This document shows positions 38,565 to 46,859 of a stretch of DNA of 64,000 bases, piece after piece (the stretch's first letter is position 1; each line of letters begins with the position of its first letter). The DNA is from Clostridium acetireducens DSM 10703. GTDB lineage: Bacteria > Bacillota > Clostridia > Clostridiales > Clostridiaceae. The translations under genes and the position numbers were made by a program. The stretch is taken from assembly GCF_001758365.1 (NCBI RefSeq), contig NZ_LZFO01000008.1:1-64000 (forward strand), given 5' to 3'. The notes under the pieces are model-generated. The model was not told the DNA's origin. It made no database searches and saw nothing but the letters and a program-made list of their open reading frames with translations.

Positions 38565-39923
38565 ATGCTTAAATTACATCCTAAAATTAAATTTGAGTAT
38601 TTAAATTTTGCTGTAAAAGAAATATTAGGATATAATTCTAAGGAAATTTATGATAACCCAAATATTATTTTTGATAAATTATATTATAAAGGTAAAAAAT
38701 TTAAAAAAGAGGATTTATTTAATAACATAACTCCTGATTATAAAAATCCAGTAATATTAACTTGTATAAGCAAAAATGGAAACAAAGTTTGGCTAGAATT
38801 TAGAAATGTACCTACTTATGAAAACAACAATCTAATTTTTATAGAAGGAATTGCAAGAGATATTACAAGGCATATTTTAATTGAAGAAAAATTAAAATAC
38901 ATAAGTTTGCATGATGGACTTACAGGACTTTATAATAGAAATTATTTTGAAAATTTAATAAATAACTATGATAGAAATAATACACCTAATGTAGGAATTA
39001 TTATGTGTGATATAGATGGACTTAAAATTATAAATGATACTTTAGGTCATTCTGAAGGGGACAAGATATTAATAGAAGCAGCTTTAGTTTTAAAAAATGC
39101 TTGTAGTAACAAATACCCTGTAGCTAGAATAGGTGGAGATGAATTTGCTATATCTATAGAAAATTGTACTGATAAAAAAATAGAAAATTTAAATAAGAAT
39201 ATACAAAATTCTGTAGATGAATATAATTCTAAAAATTTAGATTTCCATTTAAGTATTTCTACAGGATTTTATTTTAGAAAAGGCTTTTCAAAACCTATGA
39301 ATGAAATATTTAAAAAAGCAGATAACAATATGTATAGCAATAAGTTAAATAGAAAACAAAGTAGTCGAAATTCTATTATAAAAACTTTAATGAAAACTTT
39401 AGAAGTTAGAGATTTTATAACAGAAGGTCATGCAGAGAGAATGAAGGATTTAGGATTTAAATTTGCAGTGCACTTAAATTTACCAACTAAAACTGTAAAT
39501 GATATATGTCTTTTAGCTCAATTTCATGATATTGGGAAAGTGGGTATAAATGATTCTATATTAAAAAAATGTGGTCCTTTAAATGATTTAGAAAAAAATG
39601 AAATGAAGCGTCATTGTGAAATAGGATATAGAATTTCAAATTCATCTAAAGAATTAATGCATATTTCAGATTTAATATTAAAACACCATGAATGGTGGAA
39701 TGGATATGGTTATCCTCTTAAAATTAAAGAAGAAGATATACCTTTAGAATGTAGAATAGTTTCTATATTAGATGCTTATGATGCTATGATAAGTGATAGA
39801 CCTTATAGAAAAGCAATGAAAAAAGAAGAAGCTATAAAAGAGCTTATAAAATTTAAAGGAATACAATTTGATCCTAATTTAGTTGAAAAGTTTATTGAAA
39901 TGGTGAAAAAAGAAAATATATAA
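38565..39923 (+). CDS. PAS-GGDEF-HD-GYP fragment (cyclic-di-GMP turnover), frameshifted from upstream
   Basis: 452 residues lacking their own ribosome-binding site. PAS part at about 1-105, then a GGDEF domain with intact GGDEF at 190-194 and YNRNYFENLI at its start. An HD-GYP domain carries HDIGK at 321-325, HHEWWNGYGYP at about 369-379 and DAYDAMISDRPYRKA. The protein would both make and break down cyclic di-GMP. It is separated from its receiver domain by a one-base loss in an A run at 38519-38525. Either it is a pseudogene, or slippage restores the frame, or the base is a sequencing error. ATG 38565 is only the first in-frame ATG. Confidence 0.8.
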   Translation: MLKLHPKIKFEYLNFAVKEILGYNSKEIYDNPNIIFDKLYYKGKKFKKEDLFNNITPDYKNPVILTCISKNGNKVWLEFRNVPTYENNNLIFIEGIARDITRHILIEEKLKYISLHDGLTGLYNRNYFENLINNYDRNNTPNVGIIMCDIDGLKIINDTLGHSEGDKILIEAALVLKNACSNKYPVARIGGDEFAISIENCTDKKIENLNKNIQNSVDEYNSKNLDFHLSISTGFYFRKGFSKPMNEIFKKADNNMYSNKLNRKQSSRNSIIKTLMKTLEVRDFITEGHAERMKDLGFKFAVHLNLPTKTVNDICLLAQFHDIGKVGINDSILKKCGPLNDLEKNEMKRHCEIGYRISNSSKELMHISDLILKHHEWWNGYGYPLKIKEEDIPLECRIVSILDAYDAMISDRPYRKAMKKEEAIKELIKFKGIQFDPNLVEKFIEMVKKENI

Positions 39924-40166
39924 AATAGCATTTAATTTGTAATAAATTTGTAATATTATATTAATAATTTTGTTAATAATTAAAAGCAAATATAATTTAT
40001 TATAAAATCAAAAGCTTTTGTAAAAATTTTTGATTTTATACTAAGATTACTCACTATAATGCTTATTTAATACAGTTTATATACTTGAATAATAATTTCT
40101 AAGCATAGTTTGGAATTAAAATTCTAAATTAGGAAAAGAAATATTTTTACGACATGAGGTGGAGAA

Positions 40167-41126
40167 ATGATAAAAAAAAGAGTATTTACTATTATATTTG
40201 CAATTGTTTTTTCTTTAATACCTAATAATAAAAATATAAAATCAGCATCAATAAACTATAAGTCTATAAAATCAAATTATATTTCTAGAAATAATGTAAA
40301 TTCAAAAAAATATTTAGATATAAAAACTTATGATAAAAGCAATCAAAGCAATCATCCCAAAGTAATTTTTGTAAACAAACCTTGGAATGGATATAGATAT
40401 TGGATGTCTTACACTCCTTATCCCTTTTCTAAAAGCCAATTTGAAAATCCAAGCATTGTAGTTTCAAATGATGGTGTAAATTGGATAGTTCCTAAAGGAT
40501 TGAGACAACCTTTAATAAGTCCGCCTTATGATGCAAAGTTTGGTGGACACTATAGTGATTCTAATTTAGTAATGAATAGTAATAATAATACAATGGAGCT
40601 ATGGTATAGGTATAATAAAGGAACTAAAATGTATAATCCTGATGGTTCTATAGATTATATATATAGAGTTATATCAAAAGATGGAATAAATTGGTCTAAA
40701 CCTCAACTGGTATATTCAGGAAAAGAGCTTTGTATTTCTCCAGCAATAATTTATGAAAATAATAAATATAAAATGTGGTATGTAACTTATATGCCTAGAA
40801 TAAAAATTAGATATAGAGAAAGCGTAAATGGTGTATTATGGTCTAATTGTAAAGATATAAATATTAAGTATGATAAGGATTGTTATCCTTGGCATATAGA
40901 TGTTACAAAAACTGAAATAGGATATGAAATGCTTATAAGTAATTATTATAAATCTTTTGGCAATAATATTTTATCATACACTCTTTCTAAGGATGGATTG
41001 AATTTTAACAAAACAGTAGATATTATATATCCTTCTAAAAACATTAATGCATGGGATAATAAAATGATTTATAGATCTTCTTTAGTTAAAGTAAATGGAT
41101 TTTATAAGTATACTATTCTGCGGTAG
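40167..41126 (+). CDS. Secreted beta-propeller-like protein, frameshifted at 3' end
   Basis: 319 residues with a signal peptide (VFTIIFAIVFSLIPNN). Repeated motifs such as ISKDGINWSKPQLVY, VSNDGVNWIVPKG and LSKDGLNFNKTVD alternate with WYRY, MWYVTY and YRYWMSY, a pattern of five-bladed propellers of the GH43/GH32-like or sialidase type. No catalytic residues were assigned. At about 41109 a one-base loss shifts the frame. Adding a T gives FYKYYYSAVDYKNRWHIGLI and so on to a stop at 41192-41194, adding about 25 residues. Monocistronic, start ATG after GAGGTGG. Confidence 0.65.
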   Translation: MIKKRVFTIIFAIVFSLIPNNKNIKSASINYKSIKSNYISRNNVNSKKYLDIKTYDKSNQSNHPKVIFVNKPWNGYRYWMSYTPYPFSKSQFENPSIVVSNDGVNWIVPKGLRQPLISPPYDAKFGGHYSDSNLVMNSNNNTMELWYRYNKGTKMYNPDGSIDYIYRVISKDGINWSKPQLVYSGKELCISPAIIYENNKYKMWYVTYMPRIKIRYRESVNGVLWSNCKDINIKYDKDCYPWHIDVTKTEIGYEMLISNYYKSFGNNILSYTLSKDGLNFNKTVDIIYPSKNINAWDNKMIYRSSLVKVNGFYKYTILR

Positions 41127-41194
41127 ACTATAAAAATAGATGGCATATTGGTTTAATAGAAGGAAGGGCTTTAAATATATTAAGAGGTGAATAA

Positions 41195-41604
41195 TATTAA
41201 CAAAGTTTTAACAAAGTTTAAATTAAAAACAATAAATAATTTTATTAAGAATATAGCAATAAAAGCAAAGAGTTTATTTTATATGTAAATAACATATAAA
41301 ACATATAGATTTATAAATTTTCAAAAAAACATGTTTATTTTTTCTTAAAAATATGATAAAATTTTAACAAGAAATAAATTTATATGCATAATAAATATAT
41401 GCTGCTAACATTTAAGATATTTTCTTTGTATTATAGTAATTTAAATTTATTTAATTAAAAGCGCTTAAATTTTCTGAATAATCCTCGTTTTTATTAATGA
41501 ATAAACATTAATATTTCTTCCTCAAAACTTAGAAGAAAATTTTAAATTAGGGCTTTGTAATATAATACAAATGAAATTTATCATAACATTATAATAACTT
41601 CAAC
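41195..41604. other. Gene-free AT-rich stretch
   Basis: No coding region of any length supported. AT-rich, with a TATAAT at about 41563 not far before the terminator at 41605. A short untranslated RNA of about 70 nt ending there is possible but has no good -35 element. Confidence 0.4.
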
Positions 41605-41635
41605 AAAACCCTAGGTGATATTACCTAGGGTTTTT
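41605..41635 (+). terminator. Bidirectional-looking intrinsic terminator
   Basis: Perfect 12-bp stem AAAACCCTAGGT / ACCTAGGGTTTT (41605-41616, 41623-41634) with a 6-nt loop and T run. The nearest upstream gene ends 410 bp away. Confidence 0.75.
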
Positions 41636-41655
41636 AGTATAAAGTTCTAAAGTTC

Positions 41656-41757
41656 GGGGACGGTTAATTAATTATTGAATTAAAAATTTAGCGAAATCAA
41701 GGGACGGTTAATTAGTTATTAATTAATTCTTAATTCAATAATTAATTAACCGTCCCC
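41656..41757. repeat. Short REPIN-like family A element, copy A5
   Basis: 102 bp with perfect 28-bp terminal arms beginning GGGGACGGTTAATTAATT. An additional inner copy GGGACGGTTAATTAGTT lies in the left half. Its size is typical of paired REP (REPIN) elements. It is directly upstream of the glycine riboswitch promoter. Confidence 0.85.
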
Positions 41758-41799
41758 ATTTTCATAAAAATAATATAGTAAAAAATTTTATTTTTAGTA

Positions 41800-41828
41800 T
41801 TGAATTTATAAAAAGTCTATGTTATAAT
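41800..41828 (+). promoter_or_regulatory. Promoter of the glycine-riboswitch transcript
   Basis: TTGAAT (41800-41805), 17 bp, TATAAT (41823-41828), about 25 bp before the aptamer. Confidence 0.65.
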
Positions 41829-41857
41829 CAAAGTCAATTAAATACGAATTCGAATGA

Positions 41858-42030
41858 AAGTAACAGGAGAGAGACTAAATGTCCACCGAAGAGGCGAATC
41901 TTTCAGGTATCACTTATGTGATAAGACTGTTACTGGACGAAACTCTGGAGAGACTCGAAAGAGCACCGAAGGAGCAAGTGAGTATATTATTACTCGCGAA
42001 ACTCTCAGGTAAAAGGACAGAGGCGCTTTA
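41858..42030 (+). promoter_or_regulatory. Tandem glycine riboswitch
   Basis: Two aptamers in series. The first has AACAGGAGAGA, CACCGAAGAGGCGAA, TTTCAGGTA and TTACTGGACGAAACTCTGG. The second has GGAGAGACTCGAAAG, CACCGAAGGAGCAAG, ACTCTCAGGTAAAAGGACAG. These are the conserved blocks of the gcvT-type element. It precedes a sodium:amino-acid symporter gene and a terminator. Confidence 0.95.
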
Positions 42031-42042
42031 GAAAGTAAATCC

Positions 42043-42084
42043 AGAGGCCTATTTTGCATAAAAATGGTCTCTTTTTATTTTTCT
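42043..42084 (+). terminator. Expression-platform terminator of the glycine riboswitch
   Basis: AGAGGCC (42043-42049) pairs with GGTCTCT (42066-42072) using one G-U pair, followed by TTTTATTTTTC. It is 47 bp before the symporter start. Which ligand state it favours cannot be read directly. Confidence 0.75.
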
Positions 42085-42130
42085 ATTGACAGCTGTCCTG
42101 TAAAAATTATTATACAGGAGGAACGGACTT

Positions 42131-43528
42131 ATGGAAAACTTAATTCAAATCTTTAGTAAAATTGATTCTATACTATGGGGAGCACCTCTACTAATTTTAT
42201 TAGTAGGTACAGGAGTGTATTTAACTATACGACTAGGATTGCTTCAAATAGTAAAGCTTCCTTTAGCTTTAAAACTTTTATTTGCAAAAGATGATGATGC
42301 TAATGGAGAAGGAGATGTATCTAGTTTTGCAGCACTATGTACTGCATTAGCAGCTACTATAGGAACAGGTAATATAGTAGGGGTAGCTACAGCAATAAAA
42401 GCTGGAGGACCAGGAGCACTTTTTTGGATGTGGGTAGCAGCATTCTTTGGAATGGCCACTAAATATGCAGAAGGACTTTTAGCAGTAAAGTACAGAGAAA
42501 TTGATAAAAATGGACAAATGTCTGGAGGTCCTATGTATTATATAGAAAAGGGACTAGGTATTAAATGGCTTGCTAAAGCATTTGCTGTATTTGGTATAGG
42601 AGTTGCATTTTTCGGAATAGGAACATTTCCTCAAGTTAATGCAATTACAGAATCATTTAATGTAGCTTATGGAATACCTATTTTAATTTCAGCAGCAATA
42701 GTATCAATTTTAGTTGCTTTAGTAACTCTAGGTGGATTAAAAAGCATAGCTAGAGTTTCAGAAATTATAGTACCTTTTATGGCGATATTTTATGTAATAG
42801 CATCTATAGCAATATTAGTAATTAATGCAAATTTAATACCAGCAACTTTTGGGCTAATATTTAAATCAGCTTTTAAACCAACAGCTGCAATTGGAGGATT
42901 TGCAGGAGCAACTGTAAAAATGGCTATACAAAATGGTGTAGCAAGAGGAGTATTCTCAAATGAATCTGGATTAGGAAGTGCACCTATTGCTGCAGCAGCA
43001 GCAAAAACAAAATCTTGTGTTAGACAAGGTCTTATATCAATGACAGGAACTTTCTTTGATACAATAGTTATTTGTACTATGACAGGAGTAGTACTTGTAA
43101 TGACAGGAGTTTGGAATTCACCAGATTTAGCAGGAGCATCAATGACTAATGCAGCTTTTTGTAAAGGACTTTTGATGCCATCTTTAGGAAAAGCTATAAT
43201 TAGTATAGGACTAGCATTCTTTGCTTTTACAACTATACTTGGATGGAATTATTATGGTGAAAGATGTACAGAATATCTATTTGGAGTAAAAGGAATAATA
43301 CCATATAGAATTATATTTATAGTACTTGTTTCTTTAGGAGCATTCTTAAAATTAGATTTAATATGGATAATTGCAGATATAGTAAATGGACTTATGGCAA
43401 TACCTAACTTAATTGCTATAGTAGGATTAAGTGGTGTTATTGTAAGAGAAACAAAAATGTATTTTGATAAAAAAGTAAAAGAAGAGTATAAAGAAATAGA
43501 AGAACTAAATGTAGCTTCAGGAAAATAA
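42131..43528 (+). CDS. AGCS-family sodium:alanine/glycine symporter
   Basis: 465-residue membrane protein with about 10-11 helices that imports alanine or glycine with Na+. Signature segments: ATIGTGNIVGVATAIKAGGPGALFWMW, KYAEGLLAVKYRE, SGGPMYYIEKGLG, GVARGVFSNESGLGSAPIAAAAAKT and GWNYYGERC. Start ATG 42131 follows GGAGGAA. The tandem glycine riboswitch and terminator upstream say that expression responds to glycine, so glycine is the probable substrate. Just after its stop comes a GGGACGGTTAAC family A end, then its terminator. Confidence 0.93.
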   Translation: MENLIQIFSKIDSILWGAPLLILLVGTGVYLTIRLGLLQIVKLPLALKLLFAKDDDANGEGDVSSFAALCTALAATIGTGNIVGVATAIKAGGPGALFWMWVAAFFGMATKYAEGLLAVKYREIDKNGQMSGGPMYYIEKGLGIKWLAKAFAVFGIGVAFFGIGTFPQVNAITESFNVAYGIPILISAAIVSILVALVTLGGLKSIARVSEIIVPFMAIFYVIASIAILVINANLIPATFGLIFKSAFKPTAAIGGFAGATVKMAIQNGVARGVFSNESGLGSAPIAAAAAKTKSCVRQGLISMTGTFFDTIVICTMTGVVLVMTGVWNSPDLAGASMTNAAFCKGLLMPSLGKAIISIGLAFFAFTTILGWNYYGERCTEYLFGVKGIIPYRIIFIVLVSLGAFLKLDLIWIIADIVNGLMAIPNLIAIVGLSGVIVRETKMYFDKKVKEEYKEIEELNVASGK

Positions 43529-43563
43529 ATGGGACGGTTAACAAATATATAGGTATTGTTATA

Positions 43564-43602
43564 AAAAGCCATTGACATGTATAATTGTCAATGGCTTTTA
43601 TT
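43564..43602 (+). terminator. Terminator of the symporter gene
   Basis: Perfect 14-bp stem AAAAGCCATTGACA / TGTCAATGGCTTTT (43564-43577, 43586-43599) with an 8-nt loop. A-rich and T-rich flanks allow it to act from both sides. Confidence 0.85.
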
Positions 43603-43778
43603 AATAAGAAAATAGTATATAATTTAGTTAATAATTAATTATTATATATAGTTTAAATTAAAAATTAAATAATTTCAAATAGCTTGTCTAATTTATTAGT
43701 ATTAAAATTAAATGAACTGTATTTTTATAAAAATTTTTATTCTAAAACAAGGCAATATGAATAATTATTAAAATAAAA

Positions 43779-44699
43779 TTAAGAATAGGAATTTATAAAA
43801 TCAAAAATGATGTTTTTGTATTTGTTTTCCATAAGATAGAATCCTTTATTGCATAAATTAGAAATATGAGAACAAGTTATATTACCTAAAGTATGGCAAA
43901 TTTGTTTATATGAAAAATTACAAAGAGATCTCATTAATAAAGCACATAAGCATCTAAAATTGGTTAGTTTTCTATTATATTTTATATTTATATAATTTGA
44001 GTTTATTTTAAGATAGTTAGAAGTAAAATCTATTATTTTATTAGGAGAAATATTTCTTATAATAGGTTTAAGTTCGCTTCTATATTCTGTTTTTATATTT
44101 AATTGCTCAAAATCATTGAAATTAGAATTATTTTTAGGATCAAGTCCAATTCTAGAATAAACAAAATTTTCATATAATTTTTTGGACAATGCAATATTTA
44201 AACTAAATTTTTTAAGTATAAAATGTGTATCTATATTCAAATATCCATTAGATTTGTTAGAAATGTAATCCTTAAAACTAGAAAATTTATATTTGTCTAC
44301 ATTATTTTTATATTTAAAAATATCCTTAGGATTATTATGTATATAAGCAGATAAGCATAATAAATATTTATCATCCTTTATTATAATAGATTTAAATCTT
44401 TCAGCAAAAACTGGACCATGTCTATCATATTTTTTGTTATAATATCTAGCGTAACATTGATTTATATTATGCATAAACTTGCTTATATCTGCACCATTTG
44501 AGTTAATAATAAAATGAGCATGGGTATTCATTAAACAGAAAGAATAAACGTTAAATAAAAATATTTTTTTGTATTTATTCATTAAATTTAAATATCTTTT
44601 TTTATCTAAATTATTTCTAAATAATTTTATTTCTTTTATACTTCTCACTATTACATGGTAAACTCCATTTGATATTTTTATTCTAGCAGTTCTAGGCAA
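43779..44699 (-). CDS. REP-associated tyrosine transposase (RAYT, Y1_Tnp)
   Basis: 306-residue IS200/IS605-related HUH nuclease. N-terminus PRTARIKISNGVYHVIVRS is typical of RAYTs. The HUH pair is H60-A-H62 (MNTHAHFII), and the probable catalytic tyrosine is Y119 in SAYIHNNP. The middle RHGPVFAERFKSIII is also family-typical. The last 70 residues (LCALLMRSLCNFSYKQICHTLG and following) look like the DnaA-type helix-turn-helix found at the C-terminus of some RAYTs. It is bracketed by inverted GGGACGGTTAA ends, the same ends as the family A palindromes in this window. RAYTs mobilise REP sequences by single-strand DNA cleavage. The gene looks intact. Start ATG at 44699 after AAAGGATG. Confidence 0.88.
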   Translation of the reverse strand: MPRTARIKISNGVYHVIVRSIKEIKLFRNNLDKKRYLNLMNKYKKIFLFNVYSFCLMNTHAHFIINSNGADISKFMHNINQCYARYYNKKYDRHGPVFAERFKSIIIKDDKYLLCLSAYIHNNPKDIFKYKNNVDKYKFSSFKDYISNKSNGYLNIDTHFILKKFSLNIALSKKLYENFVYSRIGLDPKNNSNFNDFEQLNIKTEYRSELKPIIRNISPNKIIDFTSNYLKINSNYINIKYNRKLTNFRCLCALLMRSLCNFSYKQICHTLGNITCSHISNLCNKGFYLMENKYKNIIFDFINSYS

Positions 44700-44843
44700 A
44701 AAAACACATCCTTTATATTATTTATTTTTAATTATTAACTAATAGTATAAAAATTAATCAACACTTTTTTTATTTATATTAGATTAATAAAATTTGATTA
44801 AATAAAAAAACATCCCAAAAATTAATTAACCGTCCCCAAATTA

Positions 44844-44882
44844 TTGACATAAAAAAAATATTGATATAAAATAATTTTATAT
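44844..44882 (+). promoter_or_regulatory. marR promoter with overlapping palindromic operator
   Basis: TTGACA (44844-44849), 17 bp, TAAAAT (44867-44872). A palindrome ATATAAAA-taa-TTTTATAT (44864-44882) overlaps the -10 and likely start point, a fitting site for autorepression by the MarR protein. The family A end stops only 6 bp before the -35. Confidence 0.6.
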
Positions 44883-44902
44883 TATTTAGGAGGCTAAACA
44901 AA

Positions 44903-45331
44903 ATGAACTGTGAATTTGATAAATGGGTTGGATATTGGATAAAAATAATATTTAGAAACATAACAAATTTACACAATAAAAATCTAGAAAAATACAACAT
45001 TACTAATTCTCAAATAGCAGTACTAGCTATATTATGGAGAGAAGATGGATTAACACAAAAGGAAATAGGAGACAAAATTCAAATAAGACCTGCATCTTTA
45101 ACGGGTTTAGTAAATAGTTTGCTAGACAAGAAACTTATACTAAGAAAGCTAGATGAAAAAGATGCAAGAAATAAAAGACTATATTTAACAGAAGAAGGTG
45201 CAAAATTAAAATCTGTAAGTTTAGAAATAATAAATAAATTAGAAGAAACACTAGTAAAAGGATTTAGCAAAGAAGAAAAGCAACTTTTAATATATTGGCT
45301 TAAAAAGATTTATAATAATTTAGGAACCTAA
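44903..45331 (+). CDS. MarR-family transcriptional regulator
   Basis: 142-residue winged-helix protein. Dimerisation helices at both ends (KWVGYWIKIIFRNITNLHNK; FSKEEKQLLIYWLKKI), the DNA-recognition part LTQKEIGDKIQIRPASLTGLVNSLLDKKLI and the wing LDEKDARNKRLYLTEEG. Start ATG 44903 after TTAGGAGG. It is 35 bp upstream of a MATE pump, an arrangement like mepR-mepA of Staphylococcus. It probably represses its own operon until a drug-like ligand binds. Confidence 0.9.
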   Translation: MNCEFDKWVGYWIKIIFRNITNLHNKNLEKYNITNSQIAVLAILWREDGLTQKEIGDKIQIRPASLTGLVNSLLDKKLILRKLDEKDARNKRLYLTEEGAKLKSVSLEIINKLEETLVKGFSKEEKQLLIYWLKKIYNNLGT

Positions 45332-45366
45332 ATTATTAATATAATGTAATATTGGAGGAGTATATA

Positions 45367-46701
45367 ATGGATCATTCAAAGCAATTAGCTACAGAAAAAG
45401 TTAGCAAGTTATTAATTAAATTTTCTATTCCTGCTATTGTAGGAATGTTGGTAAACGCACTATATAATATAGTAGACAGAATATTTATAGGAAATGGAGT
45501 AGGAGCCTTAGCTATTTCAGGACTTAGCATAACATTCCCTATTGTAATAATTATAATGGCTTTTGGTATGCTAGTGGGCATAGGTTCAGCAGCAAGTATT
45601 TCCATAAAGCTTGGAGAAAATAAAAAAGATGAAGCAGAAAAAATATTAGGAAATGCATTTATACTATCTATAGTAGTATCTATAATAGTAACAATATTAG
45701 GATTTATATTTATGGATGATGTATTAAAATCCTTTGGTGCTAGTGATAAAACCATTTATTATGTAAAAGAATACCTTTCCATAATATTAATAGGAGCAGT
45801 ACTTCAAAACATAGGTTTTGGACTTAATAATATTATACGTGCTGAAGGAAATCCTAAAGTTGCCATGAAAACAATGTTAATAGGTGCTATAACTAACACA
45901 ATTTTAGACCCTATTTTTATATTTATTTTCAAATTAGGAATAAAAGGAGCAGCATTAGCTACAATTATTTCCCAAGGAATAAATGCCATTTGGGTATTAA
46001 ATTATTTTGTAAAAGGAAATAGCACATTAAAATTAAAAACTGAAAACTTCAAATTAAACAAAAAAATAATCATAACTATATTCAGTATAGGTATGTCTCC
46101 ATTTGCTATGCAAATAGCAGCTAGTTTTGTAAATGTAATATTAAATAAAAATTTAGTTAGATATGGAGGAGACTTTGCTATAGGAGCTATGGGAATAATA
46201 AATAGCATATCTATGTTAATATTAATGCCTATATTTGGTATAAATCAAGGTTCACAGCCTATTATTGGCTACAATTATGGTGCAAAGCAAAATGAAAGAG
46301 TTAAAAAAACATTAAAAGCTGCTATATTCGCAGCTACTACCATTGCAACTTTTGGATTTATATTAGTAGAAACTATTCCAGATGTGCTAATTAAAATATT
46401 TAGCAGCGATAGTGAACAATTAATAGATATAGGAACTAAAGGTATAAGAGTTTTTCTATTTATGCTTCCTATAATAGGATTCCAAATAGTATGTTCTAAT
46501 TATTTTCAAGCTATTGGAAAAGCTAAAATATCTATTTTGTTATCCTTATCCAGACAAGTTATAGTTTTAATTCCCTTATTACTAATATTACCTAAATATT
46601 TAGGACTAAAAGGAGTTTGGCTTTCTGCACCTATTTCTGACATAACAGCATCGCTACTTACAGCAGTATTTATATTTAAAGAAATGAAAGACTTAAAATG
46701 A
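45367..46701 (+). CDS. MATE-family multidrug efflux protein
   Basis: 444 residues, 12 predicted helices in two similar halves. N-terminal HSKQLATEKVSKLLIKFSIPAIVGMLVNALYNIVDRIFIG, and GINQGSQPIIGYNYGAKQ in the second half, are typical of MepA/NorM-like Na+ or H+ antiporters. ATG 45367 is chosen over TTG 45352 because GGAGGAG lies 6 bases before it. Operon partner of the MarR gene. The TGA stop lies within the 40-bp perfect palindrome at 46700-46782. Confidence 0.92.
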   Translation: MDHSKQLATEKVSKLLIKFSIPAIVGMLVNALYNIVDRIFIGNGVGALAISGLSITFPIVIIIMAFGMLVGIGSAASISIKLGENKKDEAEKILGNAFILSIVVSIIVTILGFIFMDDVLKSFGASDKTIYYVKEYLSIILIGAVLQNIGFGLNNIIRAEGNPKVAMKTMLIGAITNTILDPIFIFIFKLGIKGAALATIISQGINAIWVLNYFVKGNSTLKLKTENFKLNKKIIITIFSIGMSPFAMQIAASFVNVILNKNLVRYGGDFAIGAMGIINSISMLILMPIFGINQGSQPIIGYNYGAKQNERVKKTLKAAIFAATTIATFGFILVETIPDVLIKIFSSDSEQLIDIGTKGIRVFLFMLPIIGFQIVCSNYFQAIGKAKISILLSLSRQVIVLIPLLLILPKYLGLKGVWLSAPISDITASLLTAVFIFKEMKDLK

Positions 46702-46782
46702 CCCCATGTGTGTAAAAAATGGAAAAAGGTATACGGTAACAATTACCGTATACCTTTTTCCATTTTTTACACACATGGGGTC
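46700..46782. repeat. Perfect 40-bp palindrome (family D) after the MATE gene
   Basis: Arms 46700-46739 and 46743-46782 are perfectly complementary with only CAA between. The sequence begins GACCCCATGTGTGTAAAAAA and has the apical stem GGTATACGGTAA. It includes part of the MATE stop codon and ends one base before the -35 of the next promoter. It should form a very stable RNA hairpin and act as a terminator, but it is longer and more exact than a terminator needs to be. Only one copy in the window. Confidence 0.85.
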
Positions 46783-46837
46783 TTGACAAAAATAAAAAAT
46801 TATTGTATAGTCTATATGAAAATGATTATCAATTTCA
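46783..46837 (+). promoter_or_regulatory. Promoter with Fur box
   Basis: TTGACA (46783-46788), 17 bp, TATAGT (46806-46811). A Fur-like palindrome TGAAAATGAT-T-ATCAATTTCA (46817-46837), with one mismatched pair, covers the start point. This predicts iron-dependent repression of the MCP-DUF2325-FeoC-DUF3793 unit. Confidence 0.7.
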
Positions 46838-46859
46838 TACAATTTAGGAGTGAAAACTA

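Larger units (their letters stand above)
43531..44837 (-). mobile_element. RAYT-bearing element bounded by family A ends
   Basis: GGGACGGTTAACAAAT at 43531 and its inverted counterpart ATTAATTAACCGTCCCC ending at 44837 flank a single transposase gene (43779-44699). This is the arrangement expected of a REP-associated tyrosine transposase locus. The left flank also contains the symporter's terminator, so the element may not be a discrete insertion. No target-site duplication is obvious, as expected for HUH enzymes. Confidence 0.7.
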
